A stretch of 64,000 nt of DNA, taken from assembly GCF_950295315.1 (NCBI RefSeq), contig NC_080172.1, forward strand, positions 75,381,577 through 75,445,576, in the 5' to 3' direction. The position numbers and the translations under genes were made by a program. Positions within the stretch are counted from its first letter, which is position 1. Each line of letters starts with the position of its first letter. Positions 43,088 to 53,693 of the stretch are shown here, piece by piece. Source of the DNA: Erinaceus europaeus (taxonomy: Eukaryota; Chordata; Mammalia; Eulipotyphla; Erinaceidae). Below the pieces are notes generated by a model, which did not search any database, was not told where the DNA came from, and saw only the letters and a program-made list of their open reading frames with translations.

Positions 43088-43121
<34 letters not shown>
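43088..43121. repeat. GT microsatellite
   Basis: About 17 GT units directly upstream of the minus-strand SINE-A at 43157. Confidence 0.9.
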
Positions 43122-43124
<3 letters not shown>

Positions 43125-43156
43125 AATTTTATTGTTATTGTGGAAGAGAGATGACT

Positions 43157-43434
43157 ATTTTTAAAAATATTTATTTATTCCCTTCTGTTGCCTTTGTTGT
43201 TTAATTGTTGTAGTTATTGTTATTGATGTCATTTGTTGTTGGATAGGACAAAGAGAAATGGAGAGAGGAAGGGAAGACAGAGAAGGTGAGAGAAAGACAC
43301 CTGCAGACCTGCTTCACCGCCTGTGAAGCGACTCCCCTGCAGGTGGGGAGCCGGGGCCTCTAACGGGGATCCCTATGTGGGTCCTTGCCTTTGCGCCACT
43401 TGCGCTTAACCCGCTGCGCTACCGCCCGACTCCT
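43157..43434 (-). mobile_element. SINE-A
   Basis: AAATATTTATTTATTCCCTT tail complement to CCGCTGCGCTACCGCCCGAC. Confidence 0.93.
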
Positions 43435-43599
43435 AGGAGATGACTTTTATCTGGTCTTAAATAACCTTTGTAAAAGTGTGTAATTGAACTAATACCCATT
43501 TTATCAAATTTCCAGAATATATATAATATACATTGATTATGTAACTTTGAACATCCTATATTAAAACTGACCTGTAATAAATTAGAAATTTGCAGAGTG

Positions 43600-43890
43600 G
43601 GAGTTGGGTGGTAGCACAGCTGGTTAAGCACAGGTGGCGCAAAGCTCAAGGCCTGGCATAATTAACCTGGTTTTAGTCCCCGGCTCCCCACCTGCAGGGG
43701 AGTCGCTTCACAAGTGGTGAAGCAAGTCTGAAGGTGTCTATCTTTCTCTCCCCCTCTCTGTCTTCCCTTCCTCTCTCCATTTCTCTCTGTCCTATCCAAC
43801 AACAACGACATCAGTAACAACAATAACAATAATTTTGACAATAAAACAACAAGGGCAACAAAAGGAAATGAATAAATAAATAAATGTTAA
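43600..43890 (+). mobile_element. SINE-A with target-site duplication
   Basis: ATTTGCAGAGTG at 43588-43599 and 43902-43913 flanks the copy. Head GGAGTTGGGTGGTAGCACAG, CAA tail. Confidence 0.93.
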
Positions 43891-43921
43891 AGCATAAAGA
43901 GATTTGCAGAGTGCTTGGTTC

Positions 43922-44207
43922 AGGGTGCTGGGTGGTGGCACACCCAGTTAAGCATACATAGTACTAAGCACAAGGACCTGGGTTTGGACCCCTGGCTCTC
44001 TACCTGCAGCAGGGACACTTCATAAGTGGTGAAGCAGGTCTGCAGGTGTCTTTTCTCCCTTTCTATCTACTACATCTCAATTTTCTCTGTCCTGTCAAAT
44101 AAAAATGAAAAAAAAAAAAAAAAAAAAAAAGCCTGCCAGGAGCAGTGGGTTCTCACAGCCAGCACCAAGCCCAGCATTAATTAACCCTGGAGGCAAAAAA
44201 AAAAAAA
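43922..44207 (+). mobile_element. SINE B/A hybrid with 3' module, target-site duplication
   Basis: AGTGCTTGGTTC at 43910-43921 and 44208-44219. B-type head, a 24-A run, then the module GCCAGGAGCAGTGGGTTCTC to TTAACCCTGGAGG. Confidence 0.92.
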
Positions 44208-44381
44208 AGTGCTTGGTTCCTGTCGACCTAGGTTCAGATCTTGGTTCCATTATTTACAATTTGTGTGACCTTGAGCAAGTTTTTGATCTATTTTATTTCT
44301 GCATTTTAAACATCTAATAAAGATAACAGCTCACAGACTTGTTATAGAAATTAAATGTGCTTAGGAAGAAAGCAACTACAA

Positions 44382-44582
44382 GGGAGCCAAGCCCTGGGGC
44401 ACCTGGGTAAGCAAGCGCTCCCATGACAGTGCTCAAGGACCCAGGTTCAAGTTCCTGGTCCCCATCTGCAGGGGGAAAGCTACAAGAGTGGTGAACCAGT
44501 GCTACTGTCTCTCTTTTTCCTCGCTCTCTCTCTCTCTCCTTCTCCTCAGTTTCTGTCTATCCAGTAATAAAATTTAAAAAAT
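44382..44582 (+). mobile_element. SINE-B
   Basis: GGAGCCAAGCCCTGGGGCAC head; a CT run; CTATCCAGTAATAAAATTTA end. Confidence 0.87.
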
Positions 44583-44592
44583 ATTTTACTTA

Positions 44593-44850
44593 TGGGAGTT
44601 GGGCGGTAGCGCAGCGGGTTAAGTGCACAAGGCGCAAAGCGCAAGGATCCTGGTTCGAGCCCCGGCTCCCCACCTGCAGGGGAGTCGCTTCACAGGTGGT
44701 GAAGCAGGTCTGCAGGTGTCTCTCTTTCTCTCCCCCTCTCTGTCTTCCCCTCCTCTCTCCATTTCTCTCTGTCCTATCCAACAACAATGACATCAACAAC
44801 AATAGCTACAACAACAAGGGCAACAAGAGGGAATAAATATTTAAAAAATC
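44593..44850 (+). mobile_element. SINE-A, left arm of an inverted pair
   Basis: GGGAGTTGGGCGGTAGCGCA head, intact hairpin, CAA tail ending AACAAGAGGGAATAAATATT. Tail-to-tail with the next element. Confidence 0.93.
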
Positions 44851-44857
44851 TTAAAAA

Positions 44858-45134
44858 AATTTATTTTCCCTTTTTTTTGCCCTTTTTTTATTGTTGTTGT
44901 AGTTATTATTGTTGTTGTTATTGATGTCGTTATTGTTGGATAGGACAGAGAGAAATGGAGAGAGGATGGGAAGACAGAGAGGGAGAGAAAGATAGACACC
45001 TGCAGACCTGCTTCACCGCCTGTGAAGCGACTCTCCTGCAGGTGGGGAGCCAGGGGCTCATATTGGGATCCTTGCGCTGGTCTTTGCACTTGGCGCCATG
45101 TACGATTAACCTGCTGCACTACCACCTGACTCCC
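44858..45134 (-). mobile_element. SINE-A, right arm of an inverted pair
   Basis: A tail complement rich in TTGTTGTTG runs to CTGCACTACCACCTGACTCC. Its end lies about 360 bp before the CCDC18 start codon. Confidence 0.92.
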
Positions 45135-45307
45135 AATAATAAAATATTTCTAAAAGAAAAAAAAAAGCAGCTACAATTATCAAACTATGGGTTTCATGAA
45201 AAATTGACTTAGAACTGTCAAATGTTCCATTATGGCTATACTGTAGAGAAAATTATTGCTACAAAATTTTGTTTAAAAATCACTATGAAAGATTTCACAG
45301 AACATGA

Positions 45308-45395
45308 GGGGAGGCTCCAAACACCCTGGATCAGTCTCCAACACCACCATAAACCAGAGCTGAGCAGTGCTCTGGTTAAAAAAAAAAAAAAATTA
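45308..45395 (+). mobile_element. SINE-C, 5'-truncated
   Basis: GGAGGCTCCAAACACCCTGG to GAGCAGTGCTCTGGTTAAAA. Confidence 0.8.
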
Positions 45396-45493
45396 AAAAT
45401 AATGAATTAAATTCTATTAGTGTGAAAAAATTGTGACTGACACCACAGATCCTTTCAGGCGAGGAACAGGACATTCATTGTTTTTTCTAAGAA

Positions 45494-45627
45494 ATGGAAT
45501 CTAGTTCTTCAGACTACTATAATAAGGACAATGAAGAAGAAAGCTTGCTTGCAAATGTTGCTTCCTTAAGACATGAACTAAAGAGAACAGAGTGGAATCT
45601 GCAGAATTTAGGGGAAGAGTTGTCCAG
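45494..45627 (+). CDS. CCDC18: CCDC18 first coding exon
   Basis: ATG in AGAAATGGAA, then [20 protein letters not shown] and on to LQNLGEELS. Donor CAG/GTAAGT. Two acceptors are possible for the exon start: TTTTTTCTAAG ending at 45491 or CCTTTCAG ending at 45458. Both leave the ATG intact. Confidence 0.93.
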
Positions 45628-45861
45628 GTAAGTAAGTAAAATCTCATAGGTTTCAGAGTATGACTTTGATTTATGACGTAAAATGTCTGAATTTCATTAT
45701 TACATATTGTGTTTTTTATGTCTTTCATATAAGAAATAATTTTAAGTATAACTCAACTTAGGAAAAATAGCATTAGAAAAACACATACTAGCAAATACCT
45801 TTAATGTGTTCGAACTTGGTGTATAAAATCTTTAGGATATAATCTTTTATTATGATTATTT

Positions 45862-46059
45862 TCTTTTTTAATTCATTTATTGTTGAATAGAGACAGAAAT
45901 TGAGAAGAGAGGGGAGATAGAGAAAGAGACAGAGACTCCTACAACCCTGCTTTACTACTCGTGAAGCTTTCACCCTGCAGGTTTGAACTAGGAGCTTGAA
46001 CCCGGGTCCATGTGCACTATAATGTGTTCAGTTAACCAGGTGCACTACCACCTGGCCCC
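45862..46059 (-). mobile_element. SINE-B
   Basis: AATTCATTTATTGTTGAATA, CTTGAACCCGGGTCC, CCAGGTGCACTACCACCTGG. Confidence 0.88.
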
Positions 46060-46094
46060 TATTAATGATTATTTTAAAATGTTAAGTAATTCAG

Positions 46095-46212
46095 GTAGGG
46101 GTAGATAGCTTAGTGGTTATGCAAAGAGATTCATACCTGAGGCTTCAAAGTTCCAGATTCAATCCCCCATACCACCATAAGCCAGAGCTGATCTGGTAAA
46201 AGAGAAAAAAGA
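46095..46212 (+). mobile_element. SINE-C (first of two in tandem)
   Basis: GGGGTAGATAGCTTAGTGGT head; it ends in GCTGATCTGGTAAAAG just before a second SINE-C. Confidence 0.85.
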
Positions 46213-46333
46213 GGGCAGGGGTAGATAGCATAATGGTTATGCAAAGAGACTCTCATGCCTAGGGCTCCAGTGTCCCAGGTTCAATCCCCTGCATAAACCA
46301 GAGCTGAGCAGTGTTCTAGTACAAAAAAAAAGA
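46213..46333 (+). mobile_element. SINE-C (second of two in tandem)
   Basis: GGGGTAGATAGCATAATGGT head; GAGCAGTGTTCTAGTACAAA end. Confidence 0.87.
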
Positions 46334-46567
46334 AAAGTAGTTAAGTAATCCTAGAAGAGGGAAACAAGAAGCACATAAGAATGCTGGTTTAAAACAAATC
46401 GTGGTTTATTTAAAATTTTGATTGAAACATAAGTTCATAACTGAGTCTTATTGCCAGCAACATTTCAAGTGCTTTTCTTTCTCTTTTCTGATTTCATAAA
46501 TAGAAATTTGGTAATGGTAAATTAAGAACTAAAATGTATATATATTTCTTTTATTTTTTTTTTCTAG

Positions 46568-46742
46568 TGTTAGTCCAAGTGAACATTCTGATTATGCTTC
46601 TCACCTGCGAAGGTCTGAAAGGCTCATCCTAGAAGATCTTTCTCAGCCTAACCATCTTGAATTTTTGAATTATTCACTTTATAAAAAAGTTTGTAAAATG
46701 CCTGGCAGCAGTGCCAATTTTCACAAATCACCAAGAGATAAG
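46568..46742 (+). CDS. CCDC18: CCDC18 coding exon
   Basis: It completes a serine codon, then reads VSPSEHSDYASHLRRSERLI to FHKSPRDK. Acceptor TTTTTCTAG, donor GTTATT. It ends in phase 0 at residue 103. Confidence 0.92.
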
Positions 46743-46904
46743 GTTATTATTTTTAAATCTAATTAGAATTAGTTTTGGTTTTCTGCCTGTCTACTTATGA
46801 ATTTTTTCCTTGAATTATTTATTTATTATTGTTGAGAAAACACAAGAGTACCACCCTTCCATTTATGGTGTTCTGCTTTTTGTTTTGTTTTTATTTATTA
46901 TTAT

Positions 46905-47183
46905 TAAAAAAAATTTTTTATTATATTTATTTTCCCTTTTGTTGCCCTTGTTTTTATTGTTGTTGTTATTGATGTGGTTGTTGTTGGATAGGACAGAGAG
47001 AAATGGAAAGAGGAGGGGAAGACAGAGAGGGGGAGAGAAAGATAGACACCTGCAGACCTGCTTCACCGCCTGTGAAGTCACTCCTCTACAGGTGGAGAGC
47101 CGGGGGCTCAAACCGGGATCCTTATGCCAGTCCTTGCGCTTTGTGCCATGTCTGCTTATCCGCTGCGCTACCGCCTGACTCCC
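46905..47183 (-). mobile_element. SINE-A with target-site duplication
   Basis: TTGTTTTGTTTT is found on both sides. Body complete to CGCTGCGCTACCGCCTGACT. Confidence 0.92.
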
Positions 47184-47356
47184 TTGTTTTGTTTTAAATA
47201 AGTTGCTGGGGATTATATTCAGTATCTCACACCTACAAGGAGTGGGCTTCACTTCTGAGTCACCTTCTTAGTCCCATTTTCATTTACTATGGTGCTCAGG
47301 CCTTGTTGAATTTAAACATAGTGATTTTTAATGCATCTTAACAAAGTTTTTGTTGT

Positions 47357-47570
47357 TGTCATCACCAGAGTTATTGCTGGGGCTTGGAGCCTATGCAGTG
47401 AATCCATCTCTCCCCATGGCCTTTTTTTTCTTTTTTGATAGAGATAGAAATTTAGAAGGAAGAGGGAGGCAAAGTAGCACTGCTTCTCCACTTGTGCTTC
47501 TCCTAGCAGATGGGGACCAGGGACTTGAACCTGTGTCTTTTGCACTGTAATGTATGCACCTAACTAAGCC
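47357..47570 (-). mobile_element. SINE B/A hybrid with 3' module
   Basis: Module complement GAGTTATTGCTGGGGCTTGG and CAGTGAATCCATCTC, then a B-type body. Confidence 0.78.
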
Positions 47571-47614
47571 TAAGGTCTACTATTTGCTGAGTTGCTCCAT
47601 GACCTGGTTTTTTA

Positions 47615-47725
47615 CTTTACATATTAGATAACCAGAGCACCACTCTGGAATGTGTGATGTTGAGAATAGCATCCCTCATGCTTGTGAGCTTAACACTTTA
47701 TTCATTGCTCCACCTCCCAGGCCAC
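47615..47725 (-). mobile_element. SINE-D, degraded
   Basis: TTATTCATTGCTCCACCTCC; CATCCCTCATGCTTGTGAGC. Confidence 0.68.
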
Positions 47726-47729
47726 TATA

Positions 47730-47873
47730 TTTTGAGTGTGAGGAGAAACCCCAAAGCACTATTTCACCATTCAGAGAGTTCCCCTGATGCTGTCCTTAAT
47801 GCTCCTGTGCAATCAAACCAAGGGTCTGAAGTCTGGTATGGTATGTGTTCCATCACTGAACCATCTCCTAGGC
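47730..47873 (-). mobile_element. SINE-E-like, degraded
   Basis: GAGAGTTCCCCTGATGCTGT, CACTGAACCATCTCCTAGGC. Confidence 0.5.
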
Positions 47874-47891
47874 CCCTGTTTATTTATTTAT

Positions 47892-48098
47892 TGCCATCAG
47901 GGTTATCGCTGGGGCTCAGAGTCTGCACAGTGAATCCACTACTCCTGGTAGTTATAATTTCCCCTTCATTCCTTTCAGATAAAAATTGAAAGGGAAGGGA
48001 GAAATGGGGGTTGGGGGGGGGGGGAAGACAACAGAATACCAGAATCACTGCTCTATCACTTATGAAGCTTCCCTGCTGCAGGTGGGGATCATCTGGCC
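47892..48098 (-). mobile_element. SINE B/A hybrid with 3' module
   Basis: CAGGGTTATCGCTGGGGCTC, TGAATCCACTACTCCTGG, a G-run and TGCAGGTGGGGATC; the tRNA head is mostly lost. Confidence 0.75.
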
Positions 48099-48189
48099 CC
48101 TACTTTATTTGTTTTACTTGTATATTTGTTACCTTTTTGCAAGTAAATGTCTTATTTTCTCAAGTAAATGATTTGCTTTACTTTTTTAT

Positions 48190-48380
48190 TATTTTTAATA
48201 TATCTACTTATTTTGAATAAATACAGAGAAATTGAGAGGGAAGGAGGAGATAAAAGGGAGAAACCTGCAGCACGGTGTCACCATTTCTGAAGCTTATCTC
48301 TTGAAGGAGGAGGCGAGGGGTTTGAGCCCAAGCTTGAACTATAATGTGTATGGTTTACCACGTATGTCACTGCTTGCCCC
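48190..48380 (-). mobile_element. SINE-B, diverged
   Basis: GAGAAATTGAGAGGGAAGGA, CTGCAGCACGGTGTCACC, TGTCACTGCTTGCCCC. Confidence 0.72.
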
Positions 48381-48769
48381 TCCCCTTTACCTTAAGGTTT
48401 TTTTTTTCCACTATAAAACAGAGACTAATGTTCTGACATATGTGGTGCCAGGATCAAATCTAGTGCAATTTAACTGCATCACTTCCTAGGCAATTATTAA
48501 TTTTAACACTATGCCATGTACTTAAATGGATAATCAATTATTTATTCAGCGGTGACTATATACTTACTATTTAGTTTGAATATGAAGTATTGTGTAATAT
48601 TGTGTAGTATTGTGAAGAATTGTTTCACTGTCTCTAAATTTCATAGATGATATTAGACATATTTCCTGGTCTGAATCTCTCTTCCCTCTTTTCTTAGTCA
48701 AACCGTATATTGCTCTGATTTTATCTCTCTTCCTTATTCAACCTCTTTGGCTTCTTTTTATTTTTATTT
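48381..48769 (+). other. CCDC18: CCDC18 intron segment, nothing recognised
   Basis: AT-rich DNA without a repeat that I can name, apart from a T-run near 48400. Confidence 0.4.
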
Positions 48770-49045
48770 TAATTTTTTTAAAACATTTATTTCCTTTTTG
48801 TTGCCCTTGTTTTTATTGTTGTTGTAGTTATTGTTGTTGATGTTATTGTTGGATAGGACAGAGAGAAATGGAGAGAGGAGGGAAAGACAGGGGGAGAGAA
48901 AGATAAAGATATCTGCAGACCTGCTTCTCCACCTGTGAAGTGACTCCCCTGCAGGTGGGGAGCCAGGGATTCAAACCAGGATCTTCAGCCAGTCCTTGCG
49001 CTTTGTGCCATGTGCACTTAACCTGCTGCCTACTGCCCGAGTCCC
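48770..49045 (-). mobile_element. SINE-A with target-site duplication
   Basis: CCTCTTTGGCTTCTTTT on the left and CCTCTTTAGCTTCTTTT on the right. Body complete. Confidence 0.92.
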
Positions 49046-49212
49046 CTCTTTAGCTTCTTTTCCAGTGTTTTTCCTTTTTTTTTTTAATTATCTTACCCCT
49101 ACCTTGCATACACACACATGCATGCACACACGCCACAATATTCTTTGATAAACATTTACTCTTATTCACAATACCAATAACTGAGAGGTTTTCTTTTGAT
49201 AGAGAAGGTGTT

Positions 49213-49418
49213 TAGAGAGCTGGGTGGTGGCGCATCTGGTTGACCACATGTTACAATGCTCAAGGACCCAGGTTCAAGTCTCCAGTCCCCACCTGCAGGG
49301 GGAAAGCTTCTCAAGTTGTGAAGTAGTGCTCAGGTGTCTCTTTCTCTCCTCCTTCGTCTTAATTTCTGGCCTTCTTTATCCAAGAAATGAATAAAAATAA
49401 TAAAAAATTTTAAAAAGG
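49213..49418 (+). mobile_element. SINE-B with target-site duplication
   Basis: GGTGTTTAG is on both sides. GCTGGGTGGTGGCGCATCTG head. Confidence 0.9.
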
Positions 49419-49742
49419 GTGTTTAGTAAAGCTACCTGTACCTACACTTTAGGAGATGAATTCAAATTGTTTGTCTACAATGATAATGTAACTATTTCTA
49501 ATTATTCTAATTAGAATTGCTGGTCATATATTTATGTGTGTGTGTATACCCGCATTCATTGAAATCATTGTGTTTTACCCTAAGCAAAATGAAAAGACAA
49601 ATAAAAAATAGGGGAGGGGGGAATTAGCAGTGCCTACTAAAGAAAAGAGCTGATCTCTTTAGTGTGTAGAATGAAGAAGACAACAAGTCAGTAGAAACAG
49701 ACAGTTGGAAAAAGATAAAAATTATTTTAAACAAGTCTAATG

Positions 49743-49950
49743 GAGTGGCCAGGTGGTGGAACACCTGCTTAAGTGCACACATTACAGTGTGCAAGGACCC
49801 AGGTTCAAGCCCCTGGTCCCCATCTGCAGGGGAAAGCTTCACAAGTGGTGAAGCAGGGCTGCAGGTGTTTCTCTGTCTTTTTCCCTCTCTGACTCCCCTT
49901 CCTCTCAATTTCTGTCTTTATCCCATAATAAATAAATTAAAATATTTTTT
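49743..49950 (+). mobile_element. SINE-B
   Basis: GTGGCCAGGTGGTGGAACAC head, intact hairpin, TTATCCCATAATAAATAAAT tail. Confidence 0.9.
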
Positions 49951-49954
49951 AAAA

Positions 49955-50220
49955 AGGGAGCCAGGCGGTGGTGCAGCGGCTTAAGTGCACATGATGCAAA
50001 GCTCATGGACTGGCATCAGGATCCTGGTTCGAGCCCCCAGCTCCCCACCTGCAGGGGAGTTGCTTCACAGGCAGTGAGAGCAGGTCTGCAGGTGTCTGTC
50101 TTTCTCTCCCCCTCTCTGTCTTCCCCTCCTCTCTTGATTTCTCGCTGTCCTGTCCCACAACAATAGCAATAACAACAATAATAACAAAACGGCAATAAAC
50201 AAGGAACAAAAGGAAAAAAC
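49955..50220 (+). mobile_element. SINE-A
   Basis: GGGAGCCAGGCGGTGGTGCA head, B box GGTTCGAGCCCCC, CAA/ATAA tail. It follows the SINE-B almost without a gap. Confidence 0.9.
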
Positions 50221-50319
50221 AATTTTTAAAAAAAAAACAAGCTTAATTGTGTTCAGTTCATTGTATAGAGAAATACAAAAGTAAACTACACTTAAGTACC
50301 AGTTGTTTTTTTAAATTGG

Positions 50320-50580
50320 CATCAAGGTTATTGTTTGGGGCTTGGTGCCAGCACTGCAAATCTACTGCTCCTGGTGGCCATTTTTTCCTTTTTTATTTTT
50401 AATTTATTTTTTTATTGACAGGACAGAGAAATTGAGAGGAGAGGGAATTAGACAGAGACACCTACAAATCTGCTTCACCACTTGTGAAACGTAACCCCAA
50501 TAGATGAGGAACAGGGCTTGAACCCAGGTCCTTGTGCATAGCGATATGTGTGCCTAACCAGGTGCACCACCAGCTGGCCC
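50320..50580 (-). mobile_element. SINE B/A hybrid with 3' module
   Basis: AAGGTTATTGTTTGGGGCTT and CTGCTCCTGGTGGCC module complement, then a B-type body to CAGGTGCACCACCAGCTGGC. Confidence 0.85.
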
Positions 50581-50622
50581 GGAAACCTACTAGATTATTA
50601 AACATCCAGGTGTTTAACTTTT

Positions 50623-50811
50623 TTTAATACTTATTTATTTTCTATTCTTGTTGCCCTTTTTTATTGTTGTAGTTATCGATGTTGATGCTATTGATGTTGT
50701 CGTTGATAGGACAGAGAGATGAAGAGAGGAGGGGAGGACAGAGGGGGAGAGAAAGACAGACACCTGTAGACCTGTTTCACCGCTTGTGAAGTGACCCCCC
50801 TGCAGGTGGGG
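50623..50811 (-). mobile_element. SINE-A, tRNA head missing, target-site duplication
   Basis: TTTAACTTTTTT is present on both sides. The body ends at CCCCCCTGCAGGTGGGG, so the copy is 5'-truncated at the tRNA/hairpin border. Confidence 0.85.
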
Positions 50812-51120
50812 TTTAACTTTTTTTTTTTTTTTTTTTAGTAAACTGGTTATAGGTACCCTCAAACATTACTGGTAGGAAAGCAAACTGATACAACTCCTAT
50901 TGAGAAAATATTTGGTGGTATTTTCCACAATCATAAATGTGATTTGGAAATCCCATTTATAAATGAATTATAGATATGTCTACATAAATATAAAATAATA
51001 TTGTCATAACTGGACTAGAAGTAGTTCTAGTGTCCACTAATAGGGGATCAGCTAAGTAAGCCCACAATGGAAACTGCTCATGACTGGGAGAGGGTGCAGT
51101 AGATAAAGCTTGAACTCTCT
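50812..51120 (+). other. CCDC18: CCDC18 intron segment
   Basis: A T-run followed by unassigned DNA. The phrases AACTGGTTATAGGTACC and TTGGAAATCCCATTTATAAA resemble old L1 3' sequence. Confidence 0.4.
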
Positions 51121-51441
51121 CTCTTTTTTTTTTTGCCTCCAGGCTCAGTGCCTACACTATGAATCAACCACTCCTGGTGGTCATTTTCCCCATTTTTCTT
51201 GCCCTTGTTATTGTTGTTAGTGCTATTGTTGTTGGATAGGACAAAGAGAAATTGAGAGAGAAGAGAAGACAAGAGAGAAGGATAGATATTTGCAGGCCTG
51301 CTTCACCACTTGCAAAGCTGACCCCCCCCCCCCCCCCCGCAGGTGGGGAGCCAGGGGCTGCAACCAGGATCCTTAAATTGGCCCTTGCACTTTGCACTAT
51401 GTGCGCTTAATCCAACCCGGTGTGCCACCTCCTGCCCCCCT
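51121..51441 (-). mobile_element. SINE-A-long
   Basis: GCCTCCAGGCTCAGTGCCTA, CTCCTGGTGGTCATTTTCCC, CAA complement, a 17-C run inside the hairpin, then CACCTCCTGCCCCCC. GARCTCTCTTTT-like flanks. Confidence 0.87.
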
Positions 51442-51488
51442 ACCCTGAGCTCTCTTTTAACTTTTATTTTAATGTTTTTATTATTTTT

Positions 51489-51570
51489 TATTGCCACAAC
51501 TGTTATCACTGGGGCATGGTGATTGCATGAAGATTTCACTGCACCTGTTGTCCATTTCTTTTCCTTTTTT
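51489..51570 (-). mobile_element. SINE 3' module fragment
   Basis: CAACTGTTATCACTGGGGCA and CACCTGTTGTCCATTTC: only the module and the start of the next block. Confidence 0.6.
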
Positions 51571-51601
51571 TTTTTTTTTCTCAGAGACAAATGGAGGGAG
51601 G

Positions 51602-52090
51602 TGTTACAGAAATCCTCAAAACGCAAGACTTGAGCCAGTTCTTGGTGAAAGAGAGGAGTTTATTACACTGGTGTGTAGGAGACGAGATCACTCTGGGAAG
51701 TTCTCCCCACAACTTTGAAAAGCACACAGTTTTATTGAGGTTCCCCCTCCCCAAAGGGTGGAGGGAGCAGGTTTGTTTCACTATTACAAAGTAGGCAAAA
51801 ACAGACCAAAAGCAGTCTGTCACGTTATTGCTATACATCTTCCTTATCTGTGTCCTTGGTATGGATAAAGAAAAGGGAGAACTAGTGCTTCTTACATACC
51901 AGTCCTGAGACAGCTGGATTACTTCCTTGTAATCTTTTACTTTAGCATGGTTGTCTCAGGCCCATTAGTTTAAGAATGTGGAGGGGAGGAGGGGTAGCTA
52001 CAGCCACTGTTCTGATTGCCAGAAGAACAAACACAAAGGAAACACAATCTGAGGCTTTGTCTTCATATCAGAGAGGAAAGGCACATAGAT
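51602..52090 (-). repeat. Possible solo LTR
   Basis: On the minus strand the block ends ...GAGGATTTCTGTAACA and has two AATAAA signals (plus strand TTTATT at 51659-51664 and 51731-51736), then CTCTTTCACCAAGAACTGGC in the U5-like part. This is the layout of a class I LTR. The 5' border is uncertain. No internal viral genes are seen. Confidence 0.5.
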
Positions 52091-52147
52091 TAAAATATCC
52101 ACATAAGGTAAATCAGGAGAGTATGCACTCTGTTCATGTATTTTCCA

Positions 52148-52280
52148 TAATAGAGGGAATGGGGAGAGAGACAGAGAGACACCCGCTGCACTGCTTCACC
52201 ACCAGAGGGGCTTGAACCCAGGTCCTCACACATGGTAATGTGTGTGCTGGACGGAGTGCCTCCCCTCTCCCAACTCCTCC
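52148..52280 (-). mobile_element. SINE-B, internally deleted
   Basis: GAGAGACAGAGAGACACCCG, GGGGCTTGAACCCAGGTCC, GTAATGTGTGTGCTGGACGG. Confidence 0.72.
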
Positions 52281-52408
52281 ACCCCACTCCTCAGCACTGG
52301 ACTCTCAATTATGAATTCCAGACTTACCTTCCTGGCATTATATTATATGTGCCTGAGTGACTCTCTTGTCTCCACCCCCACCCCCAAACTTGTTAATCTT
52401 TTTAAATA

Positions 52409-52792
52409 AACGTGAGTGGTGCAGTGGCTAGAAGATTGGCCTTAGAAGTTTGAGGTTCCGGGAGTCAGGAGTGCGGCGGGTTAGGCACACATGGCACAAA
52501 GTGCAAGAAACCCGGTTCGAGCTCCCAGCTCCCCACCTGCAGGGAAGTCGCTTTACAGGCAGTGAAGCAGGTCTATAGTTGTCTTATCTTTCTCTCCCCA
52601 TCTCTGTCTTCCCCTCCTCTCTCCATTTCTTTCTGTCCTATCCAACAATGACAACAACAATAACAATGAAACAATAAGGGCAATGACAACAAAAAAATAA
52701 ATATTAAAAAAAAAGTTTGAGGTTTGAGTTTGATCCCCACCACTATATGTGCCAGATAGATGCTCTGCCTCTCTCCTGTTAGTAAATTTTTA
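52409..52792 (+). mobile_element. SINE-D-like split by a SINE-A
   Basis: GTGAGTGGTGCAGTGGCTAG and TTGGCCTTAGAAGTTTGAGG continue after the insertion as GAGTTTGATCCCCACCACTA. Confidence 0.7.
52457..52710 (+). mobile_element. SINE-A with target-site duplication
   Basis: AAGTTTGAGGTT precedes the head and follows the A-run. The head has a short deletion (GGGAGTCAGGAGTGCGGCGG). Confidence 0.9.
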
Positions 52793-52995
52793 GGGGCCAG
52801 ATGATGGCACACCTGGGTAAATGCACACATTACAATTCACAATGATCCAGATTCAAGCCCCTAGTCCCCACCTGTAGGGAGAATGCTTCACAAGTGATGA
52901 AGTAGGGCTGCAGGTGTCTCTCTGACTCTTTCCCTCTCCCCTCCTTTTCTCAATTTCTTCCTGTCTCTATCCAATAATAAATAATTAAAAAAAGA
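52793..52995 (+). mobile_element. SINE-B
   Basis: GGGCCAGATGATGGCACACC head; CTCTATCCAATAATAAATAA tail. Confidence 0.88.
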
Positions 52996-53069
52996 AAAAA
53001 ATCTTTTCTCACTGTATTGTTTGTGGAGAGACTGCCAGGCTGTATACTCAAGTAAAAAATGTAAGGTGC

Positions 53070-53380
53070 AGGGGTCTGAGTGGTAGCGCAGCAGGTTAAG
53101 CGCACATGGCGCAAAGCGCAAGGACTGGCATAAGGATCCCAGTTTGAGCCCCCGCTCCCCACCTGCAGGGGAGTCGCTTCACAGGTGGTGAAGCAGGTCT
53201 GAAGGTGTCTTATCTTTCTTCCCCCCTCTCTGTCTTCCCCTCCTCTCCATTTCTCTCTGTCCCATCTAACAACAACAAGGACAACAGAACGGGAAAAACA
53301 GCCTCCAGGAGCACTGGATTCTAAGTGCTGGCACTGAGCCCTAGCGATAACCCTGGTGGCAAAAAAAAAAAAAAAAAAAA
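53070..53380 (+). mobile_element. SINE-A-long with target-site duplication
   Basis: AAGGTGCAG is on both sides. The CAA tract is reduced; the module GCCTCCAGGAGCACTGGATT to GATAACCCTGGTGG is present. Confidence 0.9.
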
Positions 53381-53693
53381 GGTGCAGATACATTCAGTAT
53401 GCTAGTGTGTGGGTTGGGTAGTTTGCATAATGTGTTATGTGCATGTGGAGACACTAAATTTAAAGAAGACTAACTTGGTAACTTTTCTATATGTAGGTCC
53501 TCTAGAGCTTTGCTGAATGATTGGTGTTAAGCTAAAATTTATAGATAGTAAACTTATAAAATGGTTAACCTACCTGCTAAAGATGAACGATTTCTGTGTA
53601 ATTCTCTTACATAGTTTGACTTTGAATTGCGTAAGTATTTTAAAAGCTAAGTCATGTTTTGAAATCTCAAGTCTCATGATGGTTAAAAAAATT

